From Eriocheir sinensis (Eukaryota; Arthropoda; Malacostraca; Decapoda; Varunidae), in the NCBI RefSeq assembly GCF_024679095.1, contig NC_066549.1:11143302-11207301 (forward strand): a DNA stretch of 64,000 nucleotides. Direction: 5' to 3'. The position numbers and the translations under genes are program-made. The notes under the pieces were generated by a model. The model was not told the DNA's origin, did not search any database, and was given only the letters and a program-made list of their open reading frames with translations. Positions 53,488 through 64,000 of this stretch are shown here, in pieces (within the stretch, counting starts at the first letter, position 1; every line of letters begins with the position of its first letter).

Positions 53488-54480
53488 ACACAATCTTTCA
53501 AACATCTATCCCCTACACTCTGATGACATTCAGCTGTCTTCTTTTTCATTAAACATTTATCTCTAACTCAAAATCTGAACTGGGTACTTCATACCACATC
53601 TGATGCAAAATCAGCTGCCTTGAGGTTAGGCGTTCTGTATCGTCTCCACCATTTTCTCCCCTCCCTGATGCTACTTAAATAAAATGGCCTTGTCCGCCCT
53701 CGTATGGAGTATGCATCTCATGTGTGTGGGTGCTCCACACACACACACACAACCCATTTGGAAAGAGTGGAGTCAGTGGCTCTTTGTCACATCAACTTCC
53801 CTCTTTTTTACTGACTGACGTCTTCCTTTCAAATTCCGCCACTATGTTGCATCTCTTTATATCTTTTTATCGATATTTCCATGCTGACTGCCCTTTTGCA
53901 CTTGCTAACTGCATGCTTCCACTATTCCCTATGGGGGAGGCGGTGGCTGAGTCGACAGAGTGACGGCGCAGCGTTCAGGAGGACGCGAGTTCAATCCCAG
54001 CCCGGTGCCACCAAGCTGGGATTTTTCAGCCGCCGCCGAGTGGCTTAAAACTACCCACATGCTGTCCAGAAGACCACCTATCAACCCGGACTCTAGATTC
54101 TAGGATTAAAGATGAGCTCCGGGAGGGCAGCATGAGCCAATGCAAGATGGCACCACTATAAACACTCGCCTGCCCCAGAACGGGCTGGGCCGACCATCAA
54201 GCCCCACCGGGAAGAAGCCTTGGGCCGACCATCAGGCTCCACCGGGAAGAAACCTACCGGCGCAATGGTCCACGACGTAAAAAAAAAAAAAAAAAAAAAA
54301 CGCCCTCGGCCCCGCAGCACTCGACTTTCTACTCTAGCTCATCCCTATAGTGTCCAAATCCCTAATGCAAGAGTTAACCAGCATCTACATTCTTTCATCC
54401 CTTTCGCTGGAGCAACTTTTCTTCGTATTTGTTTCCTTCTGCCTACGACTTGAACTCTTTCGTGAGGGGAGTATCGAGAC
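53488..54480 (+). pseudogene. LINE reverse transcriptase C-terminal half, broken
   Basis: Pieces of the copy A protein in changing frames: a decayed NLTQNLNW-like part, SALRLGVLYRLHH, GLVRPRMEYASHVCG, RYFHADCPFALANCMLP, the SINE, then RPRSTRLSTLAHPYSVQ, RVNQHLHSFIPFAG and the Asp-Leu-Asn-Ser-Phe end in another frame. No catalytic motif is present. Not functional. Confidence 0.82.
53931..54301 (+). mobile_element. tRNA-derived SINE with poly(A) tail
   Basis: It starts about GGGGGAGGCGGTGGCTGAGT. It has a pol III A box TGGCTGAGTCG (53944-53954) and a B box AGTTCAATCCC (53988-53998, 10 of 11 consensus positions). A tRNA-unrelated body follows. A 35-bp unit occurs twice in tandem at 54186-54220 and 54221-54255 (TGGGCCGACCATCA..). 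The element ends in a poly(A) of about 22. It sits inside LINE copy B, so it inserted later. Only CCCT is shared by the two flanks, so the target duplication is uncertain. Confidence 0.88.
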
Positions 54481-54605
54481 ACCTCTCCATCCGAAATTGA
54501 CCTCCTCTTCTGGCTACTCAAATCTATTTACTTTTACAGGAGCGTCGCTTCGCGTTTTTTTTCCCTTGAGCTGCTTCCTTTACTGTACAAAAATTATCGC
54601 TAATC

Positions 54606-54819
54606 TGTATTTGTTTATCGATCAATCAACTCATTATATTACTATTTTTTACCCGAGATTGTTACTAAACTGATATAGCTTGAATGATTGTTAATGACTA
54701 AGTTTATTCTACAGATTTCAACTTGTTCAGGTCTGTTTTTTTTTATTGTTTTTTTACCTGTACGTAATACGAATAAAGCTTCAGAATTATTTTGTTGTGC
54801 ACACTCGCTGTAAGCAAGG

Positions 54820-54820
<1 letters not shown>
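54606..54820. other. AT-rich unassigned sequence
   Basis: Nothing recognised. Confidence 0.55.
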
Positions 54821-54856
<36 letters not shown>

Positions 54857-54992
54857 AACAAACAAACAAACAATTAAACAAACAAACAAATAAACGCAAA
54901 CAAATAAACAAGTAAATATCAAACACACACACAAACAAACAACCAAGCAAACAAACAAACTAACACAAACAAACAGGCAAAACAACAAACAA

Positions 54993-55038
<46 letters not shown>
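54821..55038. repeat. Compound (CA)n-(AAAC)n-(CA)n repeat
   Basis: CA at 54821-54851, AAAC and AAAT tetramers at 54855-54993, CA at 54995-55038. Confidence 0.93.
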
Positions 55039-55039
<1 letters not shown>

Positions 55040-55429
55040 GCAAGCTCACCTCCCAGTTTCCCTCTAGTGCTGCCCATCTCTTATAGTGGCTGAGGGGGAG
55101 CGGGGGCACGAACCTGTAGCAAGGACGTGGTGGGTGGTTACCAATTTCACAGCCTCCACGGACACGACGCCTCCGCCCTCACCTCCAGCACCACTCCGTC
55201 ACTGCTCCTTCACCTCACACTAGAAAAACCCTCCACCATCCCCTTCACCTTCACCAAAAGTCCACCAAAATGCTTCCTTGACTCCCACCACTATCACCAT
55301 CCCTGCACCGGCTTTCCCAGGCTCCCTCCTCAGTCCTCAGTCTGCGGGGCATGACAGTGGGAGTGTTTAAGGGCTGTCCTACGATCATTGTTTCCCTAAA
55401 GCACCCACGTCGAAGCCTGTGCAATAGAC

Positions 55430-55430
<1 letters not shown>
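55039..55430. other. Unassigned C-rich sequence
   Basis: CCACC- and CTCC-rich. No gene recognised. Confidence 0.55.

Positions 55431-55511
<81 letters not shown>
55431..55511. repeat. (TC)n microsatellite
   Basis: A pure TC run, then a C-rich CCCCACA patch. Confidence 0.96.
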
Positions 55512-56468
<957 letters not shown>

Positions 56469-56604
56469 GTATTTTTTTTATTAATTTTCCCGCGTCTTTT
56501 TCTTGTGTGTGTGTTTTTTGTAAGTGACGGTTCTCTGGGAGGGTGCGCGTCTTTATTCATGTTCCTTCTTCTCTCCTGGATTACTGTTATTATTGTTGTT
56601 GGGG

Positions 56605-56662
56605 CTACTACTACTACTACTACTAATACTGCTGCTACTACTACTACTACTACTACTACTGC
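56605..56662. repeat. (TAC)n microsatellite
   Basis: A CTA/TAC trinucleotide run with one TAATACTGCTG interruption. Confidence 0.93.
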
Positions 56663-56770
56663 CATCTCCACTATAGTTTCTCCACTACTTCATTCCTATT
56701 CACTTCATTTTCCGCTCTCCCAACACAGAAGCTTCCAAAGGTGAATGAGCGGCGGTGGTGAAGGGTAAGA

Positions 56771-56801
<31 letters not shown>

Positions 56802-57209
56802 TTGCACAGATGTGGAGGGGTGTGGAGGGGGGGATGAGTGGAGGTCGGGTTTACAGGTGCCTCCCCCCCCCCCTTTATATACCCCGGGTGAGTAATTGGG
56901 GGCTGGTGGCCAAGTCTCGCCCCTGTAATTATCCTTTCTGATTAAAGATTCTCCGCAACCCTCCTTCTCTCCCTCTCCTGCCCGCCCCAGATCGCGCAGG
57001 GAGGCTGGGTTAATGATGCTGCCTGCTGTCCATCTTCCTGCTGCTTCCACATCTCCTGCTTGTTCTCCTCCTCCTCATCATCACCAGCATCATTACCATC
57101 ACCACCAACACCGTCTTCATTATATTGCCTATTCTTCTTTCTTTCCTACGTTTTGAAGTCTATTTTTTTTTTCATGTGTTTAATTAATGTTGTTTTTATT
57201 TGCTAATAT
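56663..57209. other. Unassigned sequence
   Basis: GGA-rich at 56770-56810, CTC-rich at 57060-57080. No gene recognised. Confidence 0.55.
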
Positions 57210-57295
57210 TCTCTCTCTCACTTTCTCTCTCGCTCTCGCTCCCTCTCCCTCTCCCTCTCCCTCTCCCTCTCTCTCTCTCTCCCTCTCTCTCTCGC
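57210..57295. repeat. (CTCTCC/TC)n degenerate repeat
   Basis: CTCCCT hexamers inside a TC-rich run. Confidence 0.9.
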
Positions 57296-57359
57296 ATGAA
57301 GTCTTCAGGCAACATGTCCGTTTTTGTATACTAAATTACAGTTTCCAGGTTGGATGAGT

Positions 57360-57965
57360 TCTAGAAATCATAATTAAACAACATACTCAGCCATGTTCGG
57401 GGCCAGTCTTTAATAAGGGGCTCACAGCATGGCTTCAGACGCAAGAATCTAACCTATCAGATTCGTTAATAATCCCCAGTGACTTGTTTTCTACTCAAGA
57501 AGTAAATAAATTGTTAGGCAATGTTTACTTTTAACTTTGAAGGACATCCATGATAAGCCTCTCCGCAGTCAATCCATGCTAAGGGCAAGGAAACTGGGTA
57601 TTACGGGTAACTTGCATAAACAGTCTAGTAATAATTGGTTAACAAACAAAAAGCAGAGAGTTTCCTTTGATATAGTCCATCTGCAGAGTGGGTAGGTACC
57701 AATTTTAGAGGCGTCCTTCACTGTTCTTTATTTGGAATGGAATTGTTTGCATCATGTTACCGATATAAACGTTTGTCTGAATAGCTTTATCACCGCAACA
57801 CCGGAGACAGGAGCGTGGAGGCTTGCTGAGCACCCACCAGGACGGATGAAGCCTGTCGGGAGTGACCTGCATGAAACTGCGGAGTGCTCAGTAAAATGGG
57901 AAATGCCATTCAACGTCAGCTTACCAAATTCTTGAAGAAGGCACAAAAAAACTAATTTGATTAAG
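57360..57965 (+). pseudogene. Decayed CR1-like reverse transcriptase fragment
   Basis: Pieces of a LINE polymerase in several frames: SQHGF-like (about 57420-57440, CTCACAGCATGGCTTCAGAC), then AKKLGITGNLHK (about 57585), NWLTNKKQRVSFDIVH (about 57637), and in the 57732-57935 frame HETAECSVKWEMPFNV, which matches the W-x-x-KW-x-M-x-FN-x-x-KC block that follows the catalytic centre. The FADD box itself is gone, in an internal deletion between about 57760 and 57860. No 3' end is seen. It is collinear with LINE reverse transcriptases but a separate, old family. Confidence 0.6.
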
Positions 57966-58139
57966 AAATATGCGGAACGAACGAGGTAAAAAAGGAAGAC
58001 GTGTTCAGGGCGCCCAGACACCTGACGCGCCGCCGCCAACGGGAGCTTCAGCGTGCACGGGTTGTAAGAGGGAAGGGCGGGGAGGGGGGGTTAAGCGGGG
58101 GAGGGGGGGGGCGGGCGTGTTGCTGCTGCCTTCCAGTAC
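57966..58139. other. GC-rich unassigned sequence
   Basis: G-rich runs. No gene recognised. Confidence 0.5.
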
Positions 58140-58402
58140 CACTTAATCCACAACAGCCACCATATCAGCATCAGTACCCACACCACACCACAGCCCACCA
58201 CAGTCACCACAACACACTTCCACAGCAAACAGCACCACAACCACAACACACAACAATACGCCCCTACACAACACAACCACCTCAACACACCACAACCACC
58301 TCAACACAACAACCACCACACACCACAACAACCACAACCCCCTCAACAACACAGCCATCACACACAACCACCACACACCACAACCAACTCAACACACCAC
58401 AA
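58140..58402. repeat. CA-rich degenerate satellite, left part
   Basis: Words such as CAACAC, CACCACAAC and CCTCAACACA repeat irregularly. The same kind of sequence continues on the other side of the insertion at 58403-59494. Confidence 0.8.
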
Positions 58403-59494
58403 GTGATCCCGGGATTCCGGACAATTTTCAAGGTTTAATAATCCCGGGATATTTTTGCACATCCCGGGAAATCCCGGGATGAAATTAAGTACAAAAATAG
58501 GGGCCAATTTGACTGCAGGATGGTTGTGGACTTGTGGTTCTATGTATATTTATATACAGGGTGTCCCGTGAGGAATGTTTTGTGTGTGTGAAGGAAGGAC
58601 TTACTGTTTAGGTATTCTCTTACGTATTGTAAAGCAACCACGGCACTCCCGTTACCCGTAACAGAGCTCGTATAATGAACACCAAGTCTGCATATTCCAC
58701 GTTGCTGTATATTTACGGCATTGAGATGAGCGTGACAACTTAACAAAATTACAAAAAAAGCAGCACACTTTCCCTCCTCGACCATTGACGGTTGACAGTA
58801 AACTGTCTGTCTGTCTGCCTGCCCGCACAGCTGATCGCTGTCGCCATAGTTCCCAACGTTTTAGCTACTGGTTGCTACGATGGTACATAACGTTTTTTTT
58901 ATTTTTTAATGTTGGACATGTAATGTGACTAATGTCTATCATCTTTGGGTAATCACATACCGAAAAGAGTATGAAAAATAACATTTTAAGATAATAAAGT
59001 AGTAAATAATAACATTTACTTTATGTTTAAAATAAAGAATGGATACGTTTAATTTTTCTTCATTTATTTTTACTACATTTTCTGTCATTAAGTACTTTTT
59101 TCATTTCACGGATTATAAATGGAAACAAATGGGGGTTTTTTCAGCGATAATGAACTATAATTTACATTGTCATTCCCATTGGAATTCGGAAGCAGAACAA
59201 AAATAAAGTAGTAAACGAAGCATATCTTAGCTCTTATTCTTATTCCTTTTACTTTGTTGATAAACAAAGTGTATGCTGGAAATTTGGAATTAAACATTAA
59301 CTGGAATTAATAAGACAGTCAATCTACAGTAATATTTCTGCATATCTATTAATGTTAAGCACATCAAAAACCTGAAAGGGAGACTAGGTATAATGTGCAA
59401 TTTTAAACAGTTGGAATTACCGGGATCCCGGGATTAGGGCTAATTTTATCCCGGAATCCCGGGACAAAGAAAAAGGTCCAAAACGACAATCCCT
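58403..59494. mobile_element. Probable hAT-like non-autonomous transposon, 1.09 kb
   Basis: It interrupts the CA-rich satellite. Both ends carry clusters of the palindrome ATCCCGGGAT in opposite orientation with similar spacing. On the left: GTGATCCCGGGATTCCGG at 58403, then two or three more to about 58480. On the right: GATCCCGGGATTAGG and CCCGGAATCCCGGGAC at 59432-59464, then a terminus that reads AGGGATTGTCG inward. Flanking 8-mers CACCACAA (58395-58402) and AACCACAA (59495-59502) differ at one base and fit a hAT 8-bp duplication, but the host sequence is itself repetitive. The interior is AT-rich with no transposase. An ACAGGGTGTCCCGTG phrase at about 58557 may start a nested element. 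Confidence 0.6.
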
Positions 59495-60118
59495 AACCAC
59501 AACACACCAAGACCACTGCAACACAACACAACACACGACAACTACCGCAACCCAACACATCCACCTAAACACAATACAACCACCACACACAACAACCACT
59601 ACAACCACCTCACCACAACACAACCACCTCAATACCACAACCATCACACACAACAACCACCACATTCCCCTCAACACACCACAACACACCTCAAATCAAT
59701 CACCACAACACAACGCAGCCACCTTAGCACACCTCAACACAACAACTTGTTCTGTCTGCTTTTTTTTGGAGCAGCGGCTAGCGGGCTTTATTGTTGCTTT
59801 TTTTGTTTTATTGGCCTAGAGCTGTAACAAAAATAATACTACAGCCACCACAACCCCTTCAACACACAACAACGCACTACAACACACCTCAACACGACAC
59901 AACACACCTCAACACGACACAACACACCTCAACACGACACAACACACGGCAACCCCCTCAACACGCCACACCCATCTCAGCCCACACAAACACACTACCC
60001 CAGCCACCTCAACACACAACCACCACAACTATCTTAACACAACACAACCAACACAGTCACCTCGGCACACCAGTCACCACAACACAGCTCAGTCAAGACA
60101 ATTAAGTTTTAAGACAAT
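59495..60118. repeat. CA-rich degenerate satellite, right part
   Basis: Continuation of the left part. It contains three tandem copies of a 20-bp unit, AACACACCTCAACACGACAC, at about 59879-59940. A short LINE 3' end interrupts it (59756-59838). Confidence 0.8.
59756..59838 (+). mobile_element. Second LINE family, 3' end only (about 83 bp)
   Basis: TTTTTTTTGGAGCAGCGGCT, then AGCGGGCTTTATTGTTGCTT, CCTAGAGCTG and an A-rich AACAAAAATAATAC end, matching the 3' UTR of copy A (about 52936-53032). It is a highly 5'-truncated insertion in the CA-rich satellite. Confidence 0.8.
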
Positions 60119-61129
<1,011 letters not shown>

Positions 61130-61139
<10 letters not shown>

Positions 61140-61470
61140 CAGAGACCCCTACCATACGAGACCCCTACCATACTACCATAGCAGCGACCATTATTAAAGT
61201 AAAAACTACAGCCATAGCACTAACCACTACCATATGAGAAACCTCTACCATACCACCATAGCAAAACTGTTATCATAGCAGAGATTACGGGTATGGCAGA
61301 GACCACTGTCATAGCCAAGTCTACTACCATAACAAGACCACTCTTTTAGCAGAGACCCCTATATTGTTAGAACCAGACACCAGTACCATAGCAGAAACCA
61401 CTGGCAGAGAACAGACCACTGCTATAACAAGAGACCACAACCACAGAAAGAAGTACAATCACCATATCAA
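61130..61470. repeat. Degenerate ACCATAGCAGAGACC-type repeat
   Basis: Words such as CTACCATA, CATAGCAGAG and AGACCACT recur irregularly (for example 61146-61185, 61201-61262, 61281-61330 and 61385-61410). It looks like an old minisatellite with a unit near 20-25 bp. Confidence 0.55.
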
Positions 61471-61524
61471 CCACTAGTAGCTTCTCAACCTTCTTAGACA
61501 CGATCATAACCGCACATACGAACC

Positions 61525-61642
61525 ATCACCACCACCATCATCATCACCACCACCACCACCAAAACCACCACCCACTCGCCAAATTCAAACCAACCGCATC
61601 ACCAGCAGATCTACTCCTCCACCCACACCACCACCACCACCA
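61525..61642. repeat. (CAC)n-rich tract
   Basis: CAC/ACC trinucleotides with interruptions. A GTG/GGT-rich patch (61678-61720) follows within 40 bp. Confidence 0.85.
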
Positions 61643-61744
61643 CTTTATTACCACTTTCATATTGGAAGATGATATGACGGTGAGGGTAGTGATGGTGGTG
61701 GACGTGGTAGTGGCGAGGATAGAGTATTGTAAGGAGAATGATGT

Positions 61745-61873
<129 letters not shown>

Positions 61874-61911
61874 ATGTGGATAGAGGAGGAAGAGGAGGAG
61901 GAGGAGGAGGA

Positions 61912-62360
61912 GGCTGGTGCTGGAGGGCCGCGGGTACGTAACGCGGGTGCTGCCTTCGGGCCGCCGCGGGCCTCGGCGATGCGCGGGAGAATTAACATGC
62001 GCCCGCGGCCCATCTGCGGGTTGGCTACAATTAAGATGTGGCAAGCGATTATTTTCACGTGGTTCTGCTTAGTTTCGCTCAATATCATTTCGTTGCGGTC
62101 ATAATACTCGGGTTGTTCTTTTTTGGGGGGGTCCCTGTATAGTAAGTAGTATTGTGGAACCAGTTTCTCATCTTTAGTGTAGTAAGATATATATTTGATG
62201 AATCGGGTCTTTTTTTGTTGAATATTTTGGTGCTTTTGTTGAATTTATTTATTTTACTTTTGTCCCGTGATTACGTGTAGGTGTACATGATGATTAAACA
62301 TTAGTGTATTTCTGAAGGCATTATGTATTACCTGCTATCCTGTCCCACAAAGCGAAGACT
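61912..62360. other. Unassigned sequence
   Basis: GC-rich to about 62010, AT-rich after. No gene recognised. Confidence 0.55.
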
Positions 62361-62369
62361 GTGTGTGTG

Positions 62370-62439
<70 letters not shown>
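62361..62439. repeat. (GT)n microsatellite
   Basis: A GT run with one GCATGT interruption. Confidence 0.96.
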
Positions 62440-62440
<1 letters not shown>

Positions 62441-63204
62441 CCCACTCTCTGGATAAGCGGGGAGTCTGGGTAATTTGTTGGAGGTGCTTTGCCTCCTCTC
62501 TAACATACAGACTTATTTACCCGCTTGACTCGCCCCTCGCAGCTCGTTTTCTTTGCGGAGGGACGTCGTTTTCCGTGATAAGTCGGCTTTTTCTTCCCCT
62601 TCTTACTCTACGGTGCTGAGACACGCGGGGCCACACAAACCTCATGCTTCATAGGGACAAGAGAGGATCCATAATTGTTTGTAGCAGGGATTGTATTGGA
62701 TGCCTTATTATAGGAGGAAATGCAAGACAATACCTTTTTTTTTTACCTTCAGTTAATCATAGTCTATACTGCTTTAGTTTTGAATCATCCAGTCTGGTGT
62801 GTTGTTGAATTTTTAATCGTTTTTAGCCTTCTTCTCGACTTCTGTCTCTTCACTTTTATATTTTATCTCTACCTCTTGTTTATTTATTTTTTTCTTCTTG
62901 TTTTAGGATAGTTTACGATCTTCTCATTTCCAGCTGTTTACTGTCTCCGGTACACTCTAAGATTTACTAAGGATTAGCATACACTCCCTCACTATGAAGT
63001 CCCTCGTTTTCTCTTTCCCCCTCTGCTTCATCCTGTCTCACTAACATCACCCTTATTACTTCCCTCCCCACTTCTCATTCACCTCCTCCTCTTCCTTCTA
63101 CTCCTCGCTCTCCTCTTCTCATTCCCCTCCTGTTCCTCGTCCCTTTTACACGTCCTGCCGCCCCCTCCTTCACTATCACCAACCACAATATAATCACCCT
63201 CACT
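62440..63204. other. Unassigned sequence
   Basis: T-rich in the middle, CTCC-rich from 63060. No gene recognised. Confidence 0.55.
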
Positions 63205-63395
63205 ACCTCCCTCTCCACCTCCAGTTCCACCTAATTTTACTTACTCTCCTCCTCCTCCTCCTCCCTCTCCACCTCCAGTTCCACCTAATTTTCCTTACTC
63301 TCCTCCTCCTCCTCCTCCTCCTCCTCCTCCTCCCTCTCCACCTCCAGTTCCACCTAATTTTACTTACTCTCCTCCTTCTCCTCCTCCCACACCAA
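63205..63395. repeat. Minisatellite of three units with variable (CCT)n
   Basis: The block CCACCTCCAGTTCCACCTAA occurs three times (CCAGTT at 63221, 63275 and 63344). The units differ mainly in the length of the internal (TCC)n run, so spacings are 54 and 69 bp. A minus-strand Arg/Trp-rich frame over it is an artefact. Confidence 0.9.
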
Positions 63396-63858
63396 CCCTT
63401 GACTGTCGCGGCGCAGTTACGAAAATTCATGAGGGAAGCGAGAACGACTTCCCCCCCTCACCCTGACAAGTCGGCCCCCTTAGGAAACATTGTGTCCCAG
63501 AAATGTGCGCAGGAAAAAGTTGTAAAGGTACTGATGAAACAACATTGCATGGATGGCGGGTAAGAATGAAAAATGTTGAGGTTTATACAGATGTCGGGAA
63601 ACAATATATACAAATCGAGATACCGTTGTGAATAATGATTGAGGTAACGTTTTCCAGACATGCGAGACGTAAATGAAAACTGTAAAAGAGCTGCATGCAC
63701 AGGAATAGTAAAAAAAAAAAAAAAAAAAAGATTGAAGAAAGAGACGAGCAACGCCGAAAATAGTCTATCCTACCCCCCCCCCCCCCACACACACACACAT
63801 ACACCTCACAACACACACACACACCAACATCCCCCCCTCATCCCCCCCTCCCCCCCCG

Positions 63859-63892
<34 letters not shown>

Positions 63893-64000
63893 AGCAATGC
63901 TCCCCATCAGCTCGCGACCCCTAGCAGCCATCCCTTTTCTCGCCCCACGCCCCAGCCTCCCTCGGGCGGCGCGGCGGAGGAGGACAGACCTGTACAGCAC
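63396..64000. other. Unassigned sequence with homopolymers and (CA)n
   Basis: Poly(A) at 63710-63729, poly(C) at 63774-63786, (CA)n at 63787-63798 and 63861-63890, C-rich patches between. No gene recognised up to the window edge. Confidence 0.6.

Larger units (their letters stand above)
53485..54605 (+). mobile_element. Second LINE family, decayed copy B
   Basis: Collinear with 52258-53032 of copy A. Many substitutions, stops and indels. A tRNA-derived SINE (53931-54301) interrupts it, and a (CA)n run has grown at 53731-53752 where copy A reads CTCACACAG. The 3' end keeps the CTTGAGCTGCTTCCTTTACT stretch and A-rich tail (to about 54605). Confidence 0.85.

Noticed and set aside
53931..54005. 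tRNA gene
   Set aside because: A and B boxes are present, but there is no pairing acceptor stem, and a body and poly(A) tail follow. It is a SINE head.

Overview
The window is eukaryotic, repeat-rich and apparently intergenic or intronic. The host is most likely a decapod crustacean, perhaps a crab. I base this on three things: unusually long and frequent di- and trinucleotide microsatellites (about 4.5 kb, roughly 7% of the window by my own rough addition), CR1-type LINEs, and a second LINE whose C-terminal half resembles reverse transcriptases I recall from crab and shrimp genomes. The organism call is inference. I found no convincing host protein-coding exon, no rRNA, no functional tRNA gene and no CRISPR array. 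Most long open frames are translations of simple repeats.

Layout. 1-12.4 kb: mostly unassigned sequence with (GT)n, (AC)n and a 377-bp (GA)n tract, a CR1/L2-like LINE 3' end (about 2.64-3.43 kb, minus strand) and a probable PIF/Harbinger DNA-transposon remnant (about 7.40-8.36 kb). 12.4-25.2 kb: another LINE 3' fragment, a 24-bp minisatellite (17.9-18.3 kb) and many microsatellites. 25.3-30.5 kb: an old CR1 element (plus strand) with the end of ORF1 (SGNH-esterase-like), endonuclease and reverse transcriptase. It is split by a 909-bp solo LTR with perfect TG..CA ends and a CCCAA target duplication, and by a 1.02-kb insertion at TTAA. 30.6-46 kb: a tRNA-derived SINE, a 13-unit 31-bp minisatellite, a small LINE fragment, an 84-bp triplication and long (GT)n and (GA)n arrays. 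46.46-48.97 kb: a younger CR1 copy (minus strand) with an almost intact reverse transcriptase. 51.0-54.6 kb: two head-to-tail copies of a block made of (AC)n, a 60-bp motif, (GA)n and a LINE 3' half. The first has an open reverse-transcriptase frame. The second is decayed and carries a SINE. 57.4-60.1 kb: a decayed LINE fragment and a CA-rich degenerate satellite split by a probable hAT-like element. 60.2-64 kb: (AT)n-(AC)n, (GA)n, (GT)n and short minisatellites.

The main story is transposon archaeology. Several generations of LINE, SINE, LTR and DNA elements lie inside one another, and LINE ends repeatedly coincide with microsatellites. No novel host system could be supported. The best-supported new observations are the nested CR1 locus, the 51-54.6 kb tandem block, the 31-bp minisatellite and the two candidate DNA transposons.
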